Source of the DNA: Perilla frutescens
Taxonomy: Eukaryota > Streptophyta > Magnoliopsida > Lamiales > Lamiaceae
DNA length: 64,000 nucleotides
Reading direction: 5' to 3'
Assembly (NCBI GenBank): GCA_026008535.1
Contig: BRKX01000017.1
Span: 7,766,501 to 7,830,500, forward strand
Position numbers and translations under genes: made by a program
The notes under the pieces: generated by a model
What the model was told of the DNA's origin: nothing
What the model saw: only the letters and a program-made list of their open reading frames with translations
Databases searched by the model: none
Shown here: piece by piece, positions 22,967 to 36,670 of the stretch
Layout of the letters: every line of letters begins with the position of its first letter
Position numbering within the stretch: the first letter of the stretch is position 1

Positions 22967-24895
22967 TAGGAAAAAATAAAAATTAGAAGAAGAAGAATAA
23001 GGGAAACGAGGAGAACTCATATTCAGGTTAGTGTTCTCGTTCTTTTTTTTCGACATCAAAAGAAATTAATTAATTCCATAACTAGAAATCGTAATTATAT
23101 ATATTTGGATATTTAATTTTATAGATTCATTTTAATCAACGAGTGCCTAATAAAAGTATATGACAATTAAACTTAACTAGTTTAAATTAGTTGATTATCT
23201 CAAAAGATTATCCATTTAGTAATATAAATAAATATTAATGAAGAACTATTGTTGTTGAATAAATATATACTGTATGTATATACAAACAAGGATAGAGTAA
23301 TAAGATTAACAAGTTTAATGAATTAACCATAGTTCAGTATAAGGGAATAATGAAATGTAGTTAGCTTTCTTAAATATAAGATTTTATAGTGTACATATCT
23401 ATTTAAGACTGTGAAGATGGTATTTTATTGGTTTATTTAATTAATAAAAATGGGACTAATTGAAATCACACATTTGTTAATAGGTTTGATGGTTAGATTA
23501 AGTTTCTTTAACTTTGAAATTTCATTACGTGAAATATGGAATTAATCATAATACGGATTACGCTGATGAGCTTGAATTAGTAAAGATCGAAATTTAATGT
23601 TGATTAAATAGAAGAAAAGAAGAGACTTTGTTAGTTGTTAACCTATTATCTCTTAATTTAATGCTTTAATACAATGGCTGAGAAAAGTTTACGTAGTTAT
23701 GTTGTGATAAATGTTAAGGAAGTACCTGTTCTAGGATCTCAAATACTGTAAGCTCTGGACTCAAGGTAAGTAGAAATCCATCATCAATTACAATGCATGA
23801 ATATATTATTATTTGATTATATGTGATTATTATTTGCTATTGTGTTGTTATAATTTATTACCTCATAAATGTGTGGTGTAATATGCTTGTGGTGTTCTAT
23901 CTATTTGCATAGAATATCTTGTACATGATCATGAGCATATGCATGCACGTCATGTAGATATTATCGAGTTGCATGCATGAAATGGTTTTGAGTGAGAGAA
24001 AATGTTTTATTTGGGATTGGTCACCACCAGCCCGTGTTGTGTTGTGTTGATATTTGTGCCTCGAGTGGGATGACTTCCATGTGGGATCAAAGAAAACAGG
24101 CAGGGGGCGTGTCCCTTGGGGTCCAGGGAGGATGGTCCACTTCGACTGCACCTTTGAGGTGATGAGTGGCTAATGTGGGATGACTTTCATGTGGGATCAA
24201 AGGGAACAGGCAGGGGGCGTGTCCCTTGGGGTCCAAGAAGGATGAGCCACATGAGTGCACTAATCACATTCTGATCAAGTGATATTGATTATATTATGAG
24301 CTCATGACTCATGTTGGTGTCTGGTGAAGGGAGCCAAGTTCCTAAACGTTAAAAGTGCTTTTGAGATGGCATGCAAGGATTTTATACACGAGCATTTCAC
24401 ATTTTTGGTGTATTGTGTCTTGCACGTGTTGTGATGCCAGTAAACATGCATGTGCATGATTTCTGCTTACTGAGCATTAGCTCATGTAGTTCGTGCATTT
24501 TAGGTAAAAGTGATAATATGTGGTGCATCGACGCATGAATACTTAGAGCTCCGACAAGTCCTGAGAAGTGTATACATGGATGACGACCTGTGAGTAGAGC
24601 AAGGGTTTATATTATTTTATTTTATTTTGCTGCTTAGATGTCATGGGTTTGATTATAAATTTATTTGTATATTCTTAGAATTATTTCTGAAAGAGAGCAG
24701 TGATTTCTTTACACTCTTTACTAAATTATATTTTTATAATTATTGATCACTTTATATGCACCACATCTTAATCTATAATTTTTAATGTTAACACCTTTTA
24801 ATGGATAATAATATTTATATTTTAGAAGAGACACCTCACCCATATTTTTATATCACTTTATATTTTACATTTATTTTAATGGGGCGGGTGTTACA
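22489..24895 (+). mobile_element. Gypsy-type solo LTR (TATAA duplication)
   Basis: The LTR is 2407 bp, TGTAATAACCGGGC...GGGTGTTACA, with exact flanks TATAA (22484-22488 and 24896-24900). The empty site is in the Del 5' LTR near 42231 (GATATAAAATAATC). The block near 24468 (TACTGAGCATTAGCTCA, then TTTTAGGTAAAAG) resembles the 3' portion of Tekay-type LTRs and supports + orientation. A 110-bp duplication lies inside it. There is no internal region. Confidence 0.9.
24065..24250. repeat. 110-bp direct duplication in the solo LTR
   Basis: Copies start at 24065 and 24175. Each contains GTGGGATGACTT, CATGTGGGATCAAAG and CAGGCAGGGGGCGTGTCCCT, with a few substitutions between them. It is a short tandem duplication within LTR sequence. 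Confidence 0.85.
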
Positions 24896-24900
24896 TATAA

Positions 24901-25751
24901 AATACTCCAAAAACCAACAACTGGATTGTCGGGAAGAGACCAAACAAGATGCTACGTCGCACAGGCGCGCGGTAGCGGCTGAAGCCTTTCATGGCTTCTT
25001 TTCTGAGCTTTCAGAGCACAAATCAATATTTAATTTTTGATACCTATATGATCCATACATCAAGGGAAACATTTGGGTAGCATTCCATGAGATTTGGTGG
25101 TTGATTGGGTGGTGAACGACATCGATCAAAATCACGAAATTTACCTCCAAACTTTTCCTCTTTCCTTCTCTTCCTTTTTTCTTCTATTTTTCATTTCTTT
25201 ATCTATGTTTCTGATCTGTCAAAGTATAGATCTACATATATGCACACCTAACTACATCTAAGCACGTGTACCTATATGTACACTCATTGCATCCAACTAT
25301 TTCCAAGTGGCACAATTGGTTTGATAGAGAAGATGACTCACCTGATAGCTTTTCCAATCTAAGTTGATTTCTTTGTCTAGTTTAATTACTCATACAAATA
25401 CGAATCAATAGTAGATTGAGTGAAGATGGGCTTGGTTTACTATATTATTGTTATTAATATTATTTCAAAACTAAATTGAGTTTGAATAAAATTTATGTTA
25501 TCAATTTTGGGGAATCGAATGAAGTTTAATTTAGATAACCATGATGTCTAAATAATCCTATTAATATCTACTTTTTTTTAATATGAACTCTAATATTAAT
25601 TAGAAAACTCAACTAAGGTCAAAACTTTACTTGTTCCTACAGTGTATCTTTAAGGATATAACTAAGTAACCTAAAATAATTTAGGTTCTGAATTAATGAA
25701 ATTTCTTACTATATAAAAAATTAAATACTATATTTTTTTCAGGGTGTTACA
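24901..25751 (-). mobile_element. Del 3' LTR, segment 3 of 3
   Basis: It aligns with 42236-42736 and 43131-43426 of the 5' LTR and has no copy of the foldback MITE found there. On the minus strand this is the LTR start (TGTAACACCC), directly preceded by the polypurine-rich end of pol. Confidence 0.88.
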
Positions 25752-25866
25752 TTCTCCTCTTCTTAAAAAAATTTCATCCTGAAATTGAATATACCTGCTA
25801 TGATGAGGGTCGGATACTTTGCCAATATCTGATCTTCAAGTTCCCATGTAGTTTCTATTGTCCATG
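25752..25866 (-). pseudogene. Del pol last codons and polypurine tract
   Basis: On the minus strand this reads the end of a Tekay-type polyprotein (ETTWELEDQILAKYPT), a stop, then AAATTTTTTTAAGAAGAGGAGAA next to the LTR. It continues the fragment at 29173-29778; the two were split by the solo LTR at 25867-29172. Confidence 0.8.
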
Positions 25867-28800
25867 TGTAACACCCCATATTTTTGATTAAGGTTTAGAG
25901 GATTCTTAATGATAATTAAGAAGTTAAGGAAGAAGTTTAATTAAGGTTAATTAAGGTCAGATGTCAGTCACGACTTTAGAGATCAGTTTTCGTGAAGATC
26001 GTCTTTTTGGAAAATATGATCTTAATTCTTGTATGGCCATTCATGGTCTCGTTAGAAAGGTTTTAACTCAAGGAGTATGCCGGTGTTTTCGGATTTTAAT
26101 TCTGAAGTCATTTGAGTTCCCAGTGATGAAAAACGTATTTAAAAAGGTGAATGAATAGTAACTTTTGCGTGCGTTTGTGTTTTGAGAAATTTACAAAATC
26201 CTCCTCGTTGATCCGAGTCTAGTTCTGTCAGGCCCCTCTAATGGGAAATGACTCAAGGATTCCGTTGGCATTCACGGATTTCCATTCTGAGGTCAATCGA
26301 ACGCTCGGGAGCAAAATCTATCAGTCTGAGTGAATAGTAAAAAGTAATTCCAAAAAGGGAATCTTTGCTCGTCTTTCTTCAGACGACCCCGTCTTTTTCA
26401 CGAATCAAGTTGATTCACTAGTATTCGAGCCAACGAGTCTCTCGGTATTTTTAGATTTCGTGTCTGAGGTCATTTGGACCTCGACATCGAATAAAGCAGC
26501 TTTTAACCGAACCCGGGGTAACTTTTGCAGTATTCTTGCACTGAAGTGGCTTCCAAGCTTTTCCTATAAATACAAGGCCACCTCTAACCTCTTATTTGCT
26601 CATTTATCATCCAAACTCACTCCCAAGAGAGTGGGAAAGCTCATAAGAGCCGAGAAAGTTATGTCGAAGTAAAAAGCGTTCTTCATGAGTATTCCGCAAG
26701 ACGACGAGCAGAGTGGCGTGGAAGGGATGCGGTGAGGGAATGTACTAAGGGCGCCGTTGGGTTATAACAGGCGGCTCTGCCGCCGTTGCGACTCGACAAG
26801 ACGCCGAGCTAGCCACATTCCTTCGATGCACCTAACCCCGTCCATTCTTGTTCGTCGGTCTCGACTCCATTTCTTTTCCGTCTTTTAAATTCCGCATTTA
26901 CTTTCTGTTCTTTACATAATTCGCGTTCTTCATTATTGCTCGTCTAAAGTTGTATTTCGATTTTTACTGAAGTTCCAAGTTAATAACGTTTACATTATAT
27001 TTCTCGTTTTACTTCCGTTATTATTATTCTAGAGATTATCGTCGTTTATTCCATTAAATTCCGTTCAAGCCATATTTAATGATTTCATCATTATTCTAAA
27101 TATTAAGGAGGATTATCGTGTTTATGACGTTATAATGCCAAAATTCTTTTTAAGTTAAAGCATGTTGTTGCATGTTAAATTCAAGTATGTTGTTTTTAAG
27201 AAATTTCGGATTAAGTGTTCTTCGTGTTTGTCGAAAGAATCAACGAACACGAAGAACCCAATTGAAGATCGCCCAGAATTGGGCTTAGAGAGAGAAAGGA
27301 GAGAGAGCCCCGCGGGGGGAGGGAGGGGTGCACCGCCGCGCCACACCCCCCTCGGCCGCCATGAGCCCGCCGGGGCTAGGGAGCCCGCCGGCGCTCATGT
27401 GCCCCGCGGCGGGGAGGCAGCTCGCCGGCACCCATGTGCGCCGCGGCGCCCCCTTCTCCATGTTATTTTCCGCCGTTTCTTTTCCGGCTATTTTCGTACC
27501 CTCTTCCCGAGCTTTTCAAGCTTTTCAAGTCGTGTCATTTCCAAGTTATTTTTCAAGATTAAATTTTAGAAAAGCAATCAAGATATTTCCGATTTATTTT
27601 GAGTAATCTATTCAAGTTATTCCCCGTCTAAAAATTGAGAAATCAAGACGAGATGTTCTTTAAATAAATTCTTCTCAAAATGTATAAAGTCGTAAAGTCG
27701 TGCAATCTGCAAATAAGTATTAGATTCTAGTCTTCGAGATAAATGTCGTTATTTCTCGCTTTAGATAGTTAACTTCTTCAAAGAAGCCGCTAAGTCGATG
27801 ATTCGACTTTTGTAGGAGGAAGTGAGCCTCGTAGGAATTCGGAGAAGGATCATCAACTCGTTGCTTCATCTTCTGTCCAGTAATCGAGGTGGGTAAATCT
27901 ATACTCACCTAAAGTTTGAGCTAATAAGCTCTAGAAGCATATAGGGCAAATGAAATATCAAATAAAATATTTTGCTTTGCCTGATTGATCTCTGTACAAA
28001 AAAGGAAGAAAAGGAAAAATATTATATGTTGATTGAGCTCTCGAGTATGTTTAGAAATGTTAGAATTGTTTAAGTATTGTTTATGCTAGCATGAGGTAAT
28101 TAGAATTGCTTTAATTGCAATTTATGATTATGCACGTTCATTTCTTCGTATCTGAATGTTGGATTTTGCTAAAGTTTATTTAGCTAATTAAGCATTGCCT
28201 TTTAGGGTAGTGATAAATCCCTTATAGGCTGAAGTCATGCTTAAGTAAAAGATTACCCTTAGACGTTGCTCTAAGCTCGATAATTCTAGTAAGGTTAAGG
28301 AAGGCTAAGTTAAGAAAGGAAGAATATAGCTCTATAACCAGGATTGAGCTCAGAATTCATGATCTTTGATCATTAAAGGGAGTCACTGCTGGGTATTCCC
28401 CTCGCATACTCGGAAGGATATTTGAGGTAACCCCTCTTCTATCCTATGGCATGCCTAAGGGTACAGTTGACATCGGGTTGAGCCAAGGTTGGGCCCAAAA
28501 GTAAAGAAAAGGTTTTGCGGATATGGAGAGGGCTTTTGCGTTTTGCTCTCCATATACCGCCAGTTTATTATTGGATATTTCTTGAGTTATTAAAGAAGCT
28601 TTTATTAAAACCCACTGAGTACATTAGTGCTCACGCCCCCTCTTTTTCAAATGTTTTCAGATTGAGATGCTGAGGATGATGGTGGTTGTGGATGTGGGTT
28701 GGCTGCCAAGATTGTTTTACTGTTATATAAGTTTCTTTCGAAATCCCATGATGTTTCTGCTTCTCTGATACACTCTTTCTAATTTCACTCAAGTTTAATT

Positions 28801-29172
28801 ATGCTTATCGAGATTCTAAGGATATTTTCCAAGACATGATTATCTAAATATATAAGTGATGCACATTCAGTTTTATTTCTACTTCTCGAGCATGTTTTTC
28901 CTTCGCCTATGAAGAGGCTTGTTCAAGTGGTATCTGTCTATCCGTTTGGACCTGAAAATGGGTCTGTGCATGTTGGTACCTGATTAGTTAGTCGTTTAGT
29001 TCCGCAAAGCATGTTTCTTTCTTAATTAAGTAAACCCGAGTATCGTCGCCTATCTTTCAAAAGTATATCTTTATCCCCAAACTTCTTTGTTAATCTTCCG
29101 TCTTATTCAATAAACCTTTAATAACACTCTGTCCCCATTCGTTAATCCCTATCTCAGGATCGGGCTGTTACA
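25867..29172 (+). mobile_element. Tekay-like solo LTR inside Del pol
   Basis: The LTR is 3306 bp, TGTAACACCCCATA...CGGGCTGTTACA. Flanks are CCATG (25862-25866) and CCATA (29173-29177), one mismatch. A TATA-like box TATAAATA is at 26565-26572. The block CACTGAGTACATTAGTGCTC followed by TTTTCAG near 28610-28660 matches the equivalent part of the LTRs in the 53-64 kb array. A GC-rich block (27300-27460) produces long fortuitous frames. No interior is present. Confidence 0.85.
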
Positions 29173-29778
29173 CCATATCTGCTACATTGAACTTTCACAA
29201 GAATTAGCTCTTTATTCCACAGCTTTTGGACTTTTCTGTCAAGAATAACTATGGAAAACTCATCGTATGTCAGATCTAAATCTACTTCTATTTCTTCTTG
29301 ATTTACGACGTGACTTGGGTTGAAAATATATTTTCGAAGCATTGAAACATGGAACACATCATAAATTTCTTCTAATTTTGAAGGTAATGCCAACCTATAT
29401 GCAACTTCACCGATTCATTTGACAATTTCGTACGGTCCAATATATCTAGGCCACAACTTTTCTTTCTTCCTAAATCGCACAATGCCTCTTTTAGGAGATA
29501 TTTTCAGGAATACTTTATCTCCTACCTGAAATTGTAAATCCTTCCTTCTTTTATCTACATTCATTTTTTGTCGATCTTGGGCCTCTTTGATTCTTTGTCT
29601 TACTTAGTTAATAACCTCAACAATTTTTTGTATAATTTCTGGGCCTAAAATTTTTCTTTCATCAACTTCATCCTAGTAAAGTGGTGATCTGCACCTTCGA
29701 CCATATAGAGCCTTATAAGGCGCCATTCCAATGGTCGATTGGAAACTATTGTTGTAAGCAAATTCAACTAAAGATTAA
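29173..29778 (-). pseudogene. Del/Tekay integrase C-terminal and chromodomain-like remnant
   Basis: On the minus strand the order is: end of the integrase core (EFAYNNSFQSTIGMAPY), a region with RRKDLQFQVGDKVFLKISP, then FHVSMLRKYIFNPSHV, LTYDEFSIVILDRKVQKL and ELILVKV, the usual end of Del/Tekay polyproteins. Stops occur inside it. The rest of pol upstream is lost beyond the copia insertion at 29779. Confidence 0.85.
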
Positions 29779-31107
29779 TGAAATTGCACACCCATGTGAT
29801 AAGTATCTGTCTACACAACATTTACAGAAAAGTTGTTGAATGTTATAAAGATGTTCATAATAAAGTTTACGAACGTTATTATGAACGTTATGTTATTTGC
29901 AGAATATAAAGCACGAAGAGATTTGGTAACCCTGTTTGATCAATCGATCAACGTCAGGGGGACTTGTTAAGTCCGTGGGAAATAATTCACTACTCTGGTG
30001 TCATATTTACTTAGGATTTTACACGATGCTGACATCCTATCACTCGAAACTCGTTCAACTCGTACACCCTCTTTCACTAAATTAAATCATGAGATATTCT
30101 CACAACCTAGATGTCTAACCTATCTAGTTCCCACAGAAAATATCTCCCGAGACTCCTTTTAACAGTGTATGAACAAGTGTTTCAATACACGATGACTAGA
30201 ACACTATTCTCTAGTCTAAGACACAACCGTAACTATGTGGATCAAAATAGTTAGAGCTCATAAAACTATTCTTGTGCAGTGCTTCTGTTTGGTGTGTGGT
30301 AGTCATCCTAACACGTCTGTATCCCATGCTATTTATAGACGGACAATGATAGCCCAAACATGGGAATAGATATCCTAATATGATTCGGAAACTAACAAAG
30401 AAACTTTCCTTGTTTGGAACCAAGACCAAGTTTGATCTATGTTAGGATTTCTTCCATCTTTAGGAATCTGCCTTTGACTTCAGTCTTAATCTCTTCAGTT
30501 GAATATGGCAGCTTCTAGATAGATCTCTTAATCTCCACTTGGTTGTAAACCTTGAACAGCTTCATCGATCTTGGAAGAATAATCTAGACAAAGAATGTTC
30601 CTGTAAACATTCACAAACGTTACTATGAACATTTTTTATCTTTATGTCTTTTCTTCAATGCAGACGTTTATGTACTTTGCAATGTATATTGTTGATCTTG
30701 AATCTTCACATCATGTAGCACAGCAGAATTTTTTGTATGTTTAGAGGCTGACTTCAGGCTATCACTCAAGCTAGCTAGCAGTACTCAGCATGTTGAACAA
30801 TCTCTGTTGTGGCACGATGCACAACAGTCTTCTTCTCAGCTCAATCCAAACTCCTTGCTTTTGAGCTGTCTTGAGGAAGTTCAAATCACATTCATGTACA
30901 TTGGTATGAACGTTGTCCAGAACAGTGGTAATGTACTTGGAAAAACCAAATACTGAAGTGATTTATTAATTGCCATAAAGATAAATGACAATCAATCAAT
31001 TATAACAAGAGCAATGTAGAGCTCTTGATAAACAACCATAGTGCAGTGACACTATTGAATCAATATAAACCAGGTTTCTATGATTGGTGTCACATATGGC
31101 ACTAACA
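29779..31107 (-). mobile_element. SIRE-like 3' LTR
   Basis: This 1329-bp LTR ends at 29779 (GCAATTTCA on the minus strand) and starts at 31107 (TGTTAGTGCC). The polypurine tract AAAGGGGGGGATT abuts it at 31108-31120. The first 412 bp (29779-30190) align with 38730-39139. Confidence 0.88.
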
Positions 31108-31499
31108 ATCCCCCCCTTTATCTTTATCTGTTGGCAAATCAGCTCTTTTATTTTTCCAGGTGCAACTCATTCATATTTTCTTGAATGTCTTCAGCAGCAG
31201 CAGGGACATTCACCTAGATCTTCACGAACTTTGCAATGAACTTCAGCTCTGTTTTGTTTCTTTTTTTTCATATTTTTCTTTTTATGTTTTTCAGAGCTTT
31301 TGAGAAGATCATTAGCAGTTCAAAGATAAAATTATCAAAGATGGAGGAGTGCGGAATGATGTAATGAAGATATGGGGATTACAAAAAGATTACATCATAT
31401 TTGAAGCTCAATGTAGAGAGCTTCACTAAAAAAAAAGACTCAGACAGAGAGTTTTTGAAAATAGAGTAAAAGAACTTGAAAAACTAATACACCCTCTAT

Positions 31500-33893
31500 T
31501 TGCCTGCAGATTTAGGCAAATGAGTATTAGTTGTGGAGCTTTATCTTCATTCAGACTTGTCTGCATCAGATTGTGTAGACTCAAAGTCTTCTGCTTCTTC
31601 CTCTTCTTCTACTCCTTTCTCATCTTCAGTCTCTCCTCCATCGTCAGCTGCTTCATCATCAGCATTGCTGCATTCTTTATCTTCCTCTTTCTCCTCTTCT
31701 TCTGTGCTTGTCTCCACTTCATGCGCAGCAACTGATGTGTGCTCTTCTGTGCGAGCTGTTGTGCTGAGATGACTTTCTTTTCTTTGAGTGTCTTCACTCT
31801 CCTTGATTGCTATTTTAGCAAGGGTGTGAAGAGACTAATCCTTTTCAGCAGCAGACCTTGTGAACTCTTCATCCTGAAGAAGTTCGTGAAGAAGTACCTG
31901 AACCTTCTTCTTCTCAGCGGCATGATCCAGAGTCTTCTGGGCATACAAGGTTATACAGTCTCTTAGATGATTTAGAATCTTGTCACATGCAGAGATATCA
32001 GGAGTGAAGGATGCTGGTGTATGTTGTATACCTTTCTTTGGGCTGACATGTTTGTGTAGTGAAATTCCGAGCAGCTCTTTTGATGTGGATGGTAGATCGG
32101 ATGAGACTTTGAGACTTCTTGGGCTTGATGACAGAATCCATTTTGGTGGCAACATTCTTTCTTTAGTTTTTTATAATGCTATAGATCAGCACAGGGTAGA
32201 CGATTGGAGCTTTGAACAGCTCACTCTCAGCCATGCTTATCATCTTGTTGAACACAAATTCCCTAAAATCAAATTTTCTCCCAGTTCCTATATGAAACAA
32301 GAACCTTCCTTGATTTTGATTTACACATGTTCTGTAGGTGGTTGGCACCCAATTGTGAATGGCAATTCAGAACAGGGTCTTGTATATTGTAGTCAACTTG
32401 CTTGATGGAATGATCTGGGGGTTTGTTGGCCAAAAATCATACTCAACTCCTGTGAGTTTAGCAGCGATGATACCCCAGTCTTCAACTTCTTCAAACTCCC
32501 CATCAACCATCAATCCTATCATCTGATTAATTAGACGTGGGGAGAATTCCACCATTTGTCCTCGAACGAAAACTTTCTCAAAATTTTATGAAGCAAAGTT
32601 GTCCATATCTTTACTCAGGTTGCAGTAGAACTCACTGACAACCATAGGAACATACTCTCTAACTTTCAACACGGTTTGCAACAAACCGGTAGCCTCAATC
32701 AGGTGTAGATACCGACCTCAACCAACACAAACATATCTACCCTCATCTTAGATATGACATTCCTTTTCTTGACTCTATCCCATAGAGAGGCATAACAAAC
32801 TGCTCTAAAAAGACCATAAGAAGTACCTTTCTTCTTAAATAATGTCCAATTTCTTGGAACATCCATCTAACTTGTTCACGAATATCTTTGCAAACTTTCT
32901 TCTTTTCGGCAACAACCTTAATTCTGGTCTCCCTTCCAACTTTAGATTTCATCAAGAAGCTTCCCATAATTTCTTCTGAGGCTTAGGTTCTGGTCATCGG
33001 ACACCTGGTGGACATAGGTACAGATCTCTTAGTAGATTTCCGATGGACTTTTTTCTTCAAGGATACTCCCGGAGATAGAGATCCAACAGTGAAACGCTCA
33101 ATTGTATATTGAGCACTTGCGAGCAACTTTTCTCCTTAAGGTGTGGGGGCTTCCTTATTTGAAGATGAAGAGCTTTGAATCTCTTCTTCTGGTTCTTCAG
33201 CAACCATAGATCTATGGATGATCTTGGTCTTTCCCTTCTTGTCAACAACATTCTTTGCAGACATATTGTATCTTTGAGAAAGAGGAATGTGCTCGTCTTC
33301 ATCAGCAGGTTTAATAAGTTGTTCTTGAACATCTTTGGTAGGTTCTGTAGTAGCTTTTGGTGTGGTTTCTTCTTCAGCAACAACATAATCTTTCTCAGCT
33401 TCTTGATCGAGGTTCTTGGAAACCTCTTCCACAATCTTCTTTGATATCTTTACAGTAGTCTTTTTCTTGATACTGACTTTTGTAGCAGTAACGGGCTTGT
33501 AGGTCTGAGTCACTAACTTTATCAAATTGTCAAACTTTAATGGCTTGCTTTTCTTGACCGTCTTTGAAGAAGCGACCTCTGCTTCTTCTTCTTTCTCAGA
33601 GATAACTTCTTCATCATCACTTTCATGATATTCTTCAATGTAGCGATCTTCAGAGTCTTCAGACTCATCTTCTTTATCTCAGAGTCGCCTAGACACCTTA
33701 TGCCTTTTAGAGTCAGTCCCATGACTTGTCTATCAAAATCATCCAGGCCCATGTCTTTATCCATTGATCTACCAACATATGTGACCTTGCCAGGTCTCTT
33801 TCTGGGCTTATAAGGGGATTTCCCTTTTGGGAGCCATATAGATTTTTGGATGAAAGAAGCAAGATTTAGAGAGTGCAAAGAATTCAAAAGCAA
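31500..33893 (-). pseudogene. Third SIRE region (env-like position), degenerate
   Basis: On the minus strand, broken frames run from about 33893 to 31500 between RNase H and the 3' LTR, where SIRE elements carry an additional frame of debated env-like nature. Visible parts are a basic N-terminus (KGKSPYKPRKRPGKVTYVGR), a Thr/Lys/Glu-rich segment, and a C-terminal helical segment (CDKILNHLRDCITLYAQKTL). At least three frame changes and several stops separate them. I see no clear signal peptide or membrane segment, so the function is unassigned. Confidence 0.55.
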
Positions 33894-34253
33894 TGGAATA
33901 ATTTTCAGAGAGGGAGAGAGAGAGAGAGATTTAGAATTTTAGAATGAAAAACTAATATTCTGAACAAGGAGTGGATTTTTTTAAATGAGTCATCTCTTCT
34001 CTCTTGTGACGTCGATCAATAGTTCTGTTAGACACATAGAATTTGGAGCGAAATCCGTATTTTCTGGTTCTGAAGTCGCAGAGATGCCAACTAGCCATTA
34101 CTAACAAAGTACATGATCATCTTCTGGGAGATGTTCATGAACATCTTCGGTGAACTTTATTCACGGATTCTCTAATTCAGCTTATCCTTTTTGCAGGTTC
34201 TTCTTATGACCTGCTGAGTGTGAAATAAACATACTCACATACCATTAAGCTGA

Positions 34254-35260
34254 TTAATGGTGAATGCAAAGACCCAATGAGGATCTTAGCTTCTCACATC
34301 TTGCAGTATTCAAACCTTTGGTGAATAAATCTGCTAGTTGATCTTCTGTGTTGACATGTTCAATCTTCAGAATTTCTTCTTCAACTAGACTTCTGATGTA
34401 TTGATGTCTGATATCAATGTGTTTGGTCCTTGAGTGCTGAACTGGACTCTTGGATATGTTGATTGCACTTATGTTATCACAGAACAGAATTGAGACATCA
34501 TGAGTAGCTTCATAGTCCTTCATGATCTGCAGAATCCATACGATTTGAGTACAATTGCTTTCTGCTGCTATGTACTCGGCTTCAGCTGCAGAGAGTGATA
34601 TACTATTTTGCTTCTTGCTGAGCCAAGAAACAAGATTGTTCTCTACAAAGAAAAAAGCACCTGATGTGCCTTTTCTATCATCTAGGGAGCCTGCTCAATC
34701 AACATCACTATATGCCACAATGCTTAAATTCGTATTAGTAGAATACCAAAGACCATACTCAGTTATCCCATTGACATATTTGATGATGTTCTTCATAGCG
34801 TTCAGATGACTTTTCTTTGGACATGCTTGATATCTGGCACGTACTCCCATACTGTATGATATGTCAGGTTTGCTAGCTGTTAGATATAGCAAACTTCCAA
34901 TCATGCTTCTATGGAGAGTCTGATCAACTTTAGTTCTAGCATCATCCTTGGTGATCTTGGTTGTTGTCCCTATTGGAGTTCTCTTGTGCTTACTGCTCTC
35001 AAGTCCAAATTTTTTAACAAGACTTTTAGCATATTTGGACTGAGATATAAAAATACCTTCTTCTGTTTGCTTGATCTGTAGCTCAAGAAAGTATTTCAGA
35101 TCTCCCACCAAGTTCATCTCAAATTGTGTCTCCATGTCCTTGATGAAGTTCGTGACCATCTTCTCTGATTTGATCCAAATCATATGTAGCTCGAACTAGA
35201 TCCCAAACATCATTTTTCTTGAATTGCAGCAATTCTTCTTGCATGGCCTCGATCCAGTAC
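34254..35260 (-). pseudogene. SIRE RT C-terminal part and RNase H, catalytic core deleted
   Basis: The minus-strand frame at 35183-34695 has the late RT segment (NLVGDLKYFLELQIKQTEEG and SMIGSLLYLTASKPDISYS). It is followed by RNase H with SLSAAEAEYIA and the terminal EDQLADLFTKGL. The N-terminal RT half with the YVDD motif is absent: linker sequence ending NDVWDLV near 35195 runs almost directly into the post-YVDD helix. This is a deletion of several hundred bases compared with intact copia RT, so reverse transcription by this copy is impossible. Confidence 0.8.
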
Positions 35261-36670
35261 TGATCTTACAGAGCTTTCTTCACATTCTTAGGCTCAGTCT
35301 TTGATGTGAAGTAGACATTGGAAATAGTTCTTGAACTTTTGCTCTGCTTCTTGTCTTCAGTAAGTCATGCACATCTCCTATGATTGCTGTTATTGGATGA
35401 CTCTTAATAATAGGCTTGTATGTCCTTTTAGGAGTCACAATTAGTTCTTCATTGGCTGAGTTTGACTTCTCTGGACGTTCTTCAAAATGTTCAAAGACAT
35501 CTTGATGAACATTTTCATCATCACTTTTGAAGTCTTGAGCATCATCAAATGTAACATTGGCAAACTCAATAATAGCTCTTATTTTAGTGTTGTAGACCCT
35601 GTAGGACTTGTTGTTTCATGAATATCCAAGGAAGATACCTTCAATTCATCTGTTCTCTATCTTGGTTAAAAATTCTCTATCATTGAGAATGTAACAGGTG
35701 TAGCCGAAGATATGGAAGTATTTAACATTATGATTCATTTCCTTCCATAGCTCATAAGGAGTGACTAAAGTTCCAGGTTTGCTGTGAACTCAATTACTGA
35801 TATGGCATGCTATGTTGATTGCCTCAACCTAGAAGTGAATAGCAATGTTGTTTCCTGCAATCATTGCTCTAGCCATCTCTTAAAGAGTTATTCTTTTTTT
35901 TTCCAATAATTCTATTCTATCGGGGAGTCTTTGGTGTAGAATATTTCATGGTTGATTCCAAGCTCTTCAAAAAATTCATTAAATAGCTTATTCTCGAACC
36001 CTTTCCCATGATCACTTCTGATTCTCTTGATTGGAACACCCTTTTCCATAATAACTTTACAGGTTAATTTCTAAAATGCTGTAAACGTTTCTGTTTTATC
36101 TTTCAAGAACTCAACCCAGATGAACCTAGAAAAATCATTTATGCAGACAGACTCATACTTCTTTCCTCCATAGCATTTTGTAGCCATTGATCCCATTAGA
36201 TCCATGTGAAGAAGATCTAGGACTCTGTTAGAGGTGATGTGTTGAACATTCTTGTGTTGAGATCTGACTTGCTTCCCTAATTGGCAGGGGCCACAGACTT
36301 TGTTGCAATCAACCTTGATCTTTGGAATCTCTTTTATCATATCTTTATTGATCAGCTTTCAAAGATTCCTAAAGTGAGTATGGCCAAGCTTCTGATGCCA
36401 TAGCTCAATTTTATCCAAAGAAGTTCTCTCACAAGTTATTGAACGTTCAGTAGGAACATTGAATCTGCAGTAGTTGCCAAAGGATCTCTTTCCTTCCATG
36501 AAGACTTCATTGTCCTTCTTGTAGACCTTGCAATCGTCTTTAGTAGAGATCACAGTTATATCATCATCACATAGTTGACTAATGCTGATTACATTGGCTT
36601 TCAGTCCATCTACCATCATGGCTTTCTTCAAATTGGGCATTTTTTTGACATTTAGAACTCCTTTGCCCAT
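35260..36670 (-). pseudogene. SIRE GAG-pre-integrase and integrase (broken)
   Basis: On the minus strand, 36670-36359 reads the pre-integrase zinc region (LWHQKLGHTHFRNL). Then comes CGPCQLGKQ with LHMDLMGSM, carrying the first catalytic Asp, and the start of the core to 36071. Below that the frame is broken, but the integrase C-terminal part up to the RT linker can still be followed (GIFLGYS- and TYKPI-like stretches near 35640-35420). Together with the other pol parts it would make cDNA and insert it. Confidence 0.8.

Noticed and set aside
27162..27606. GC-rich + frames (135 and 92 residues)
   Set aside because: They lie within the solo LTR at 25867-29172 in a GC-rich block and overlap each other in different frames.
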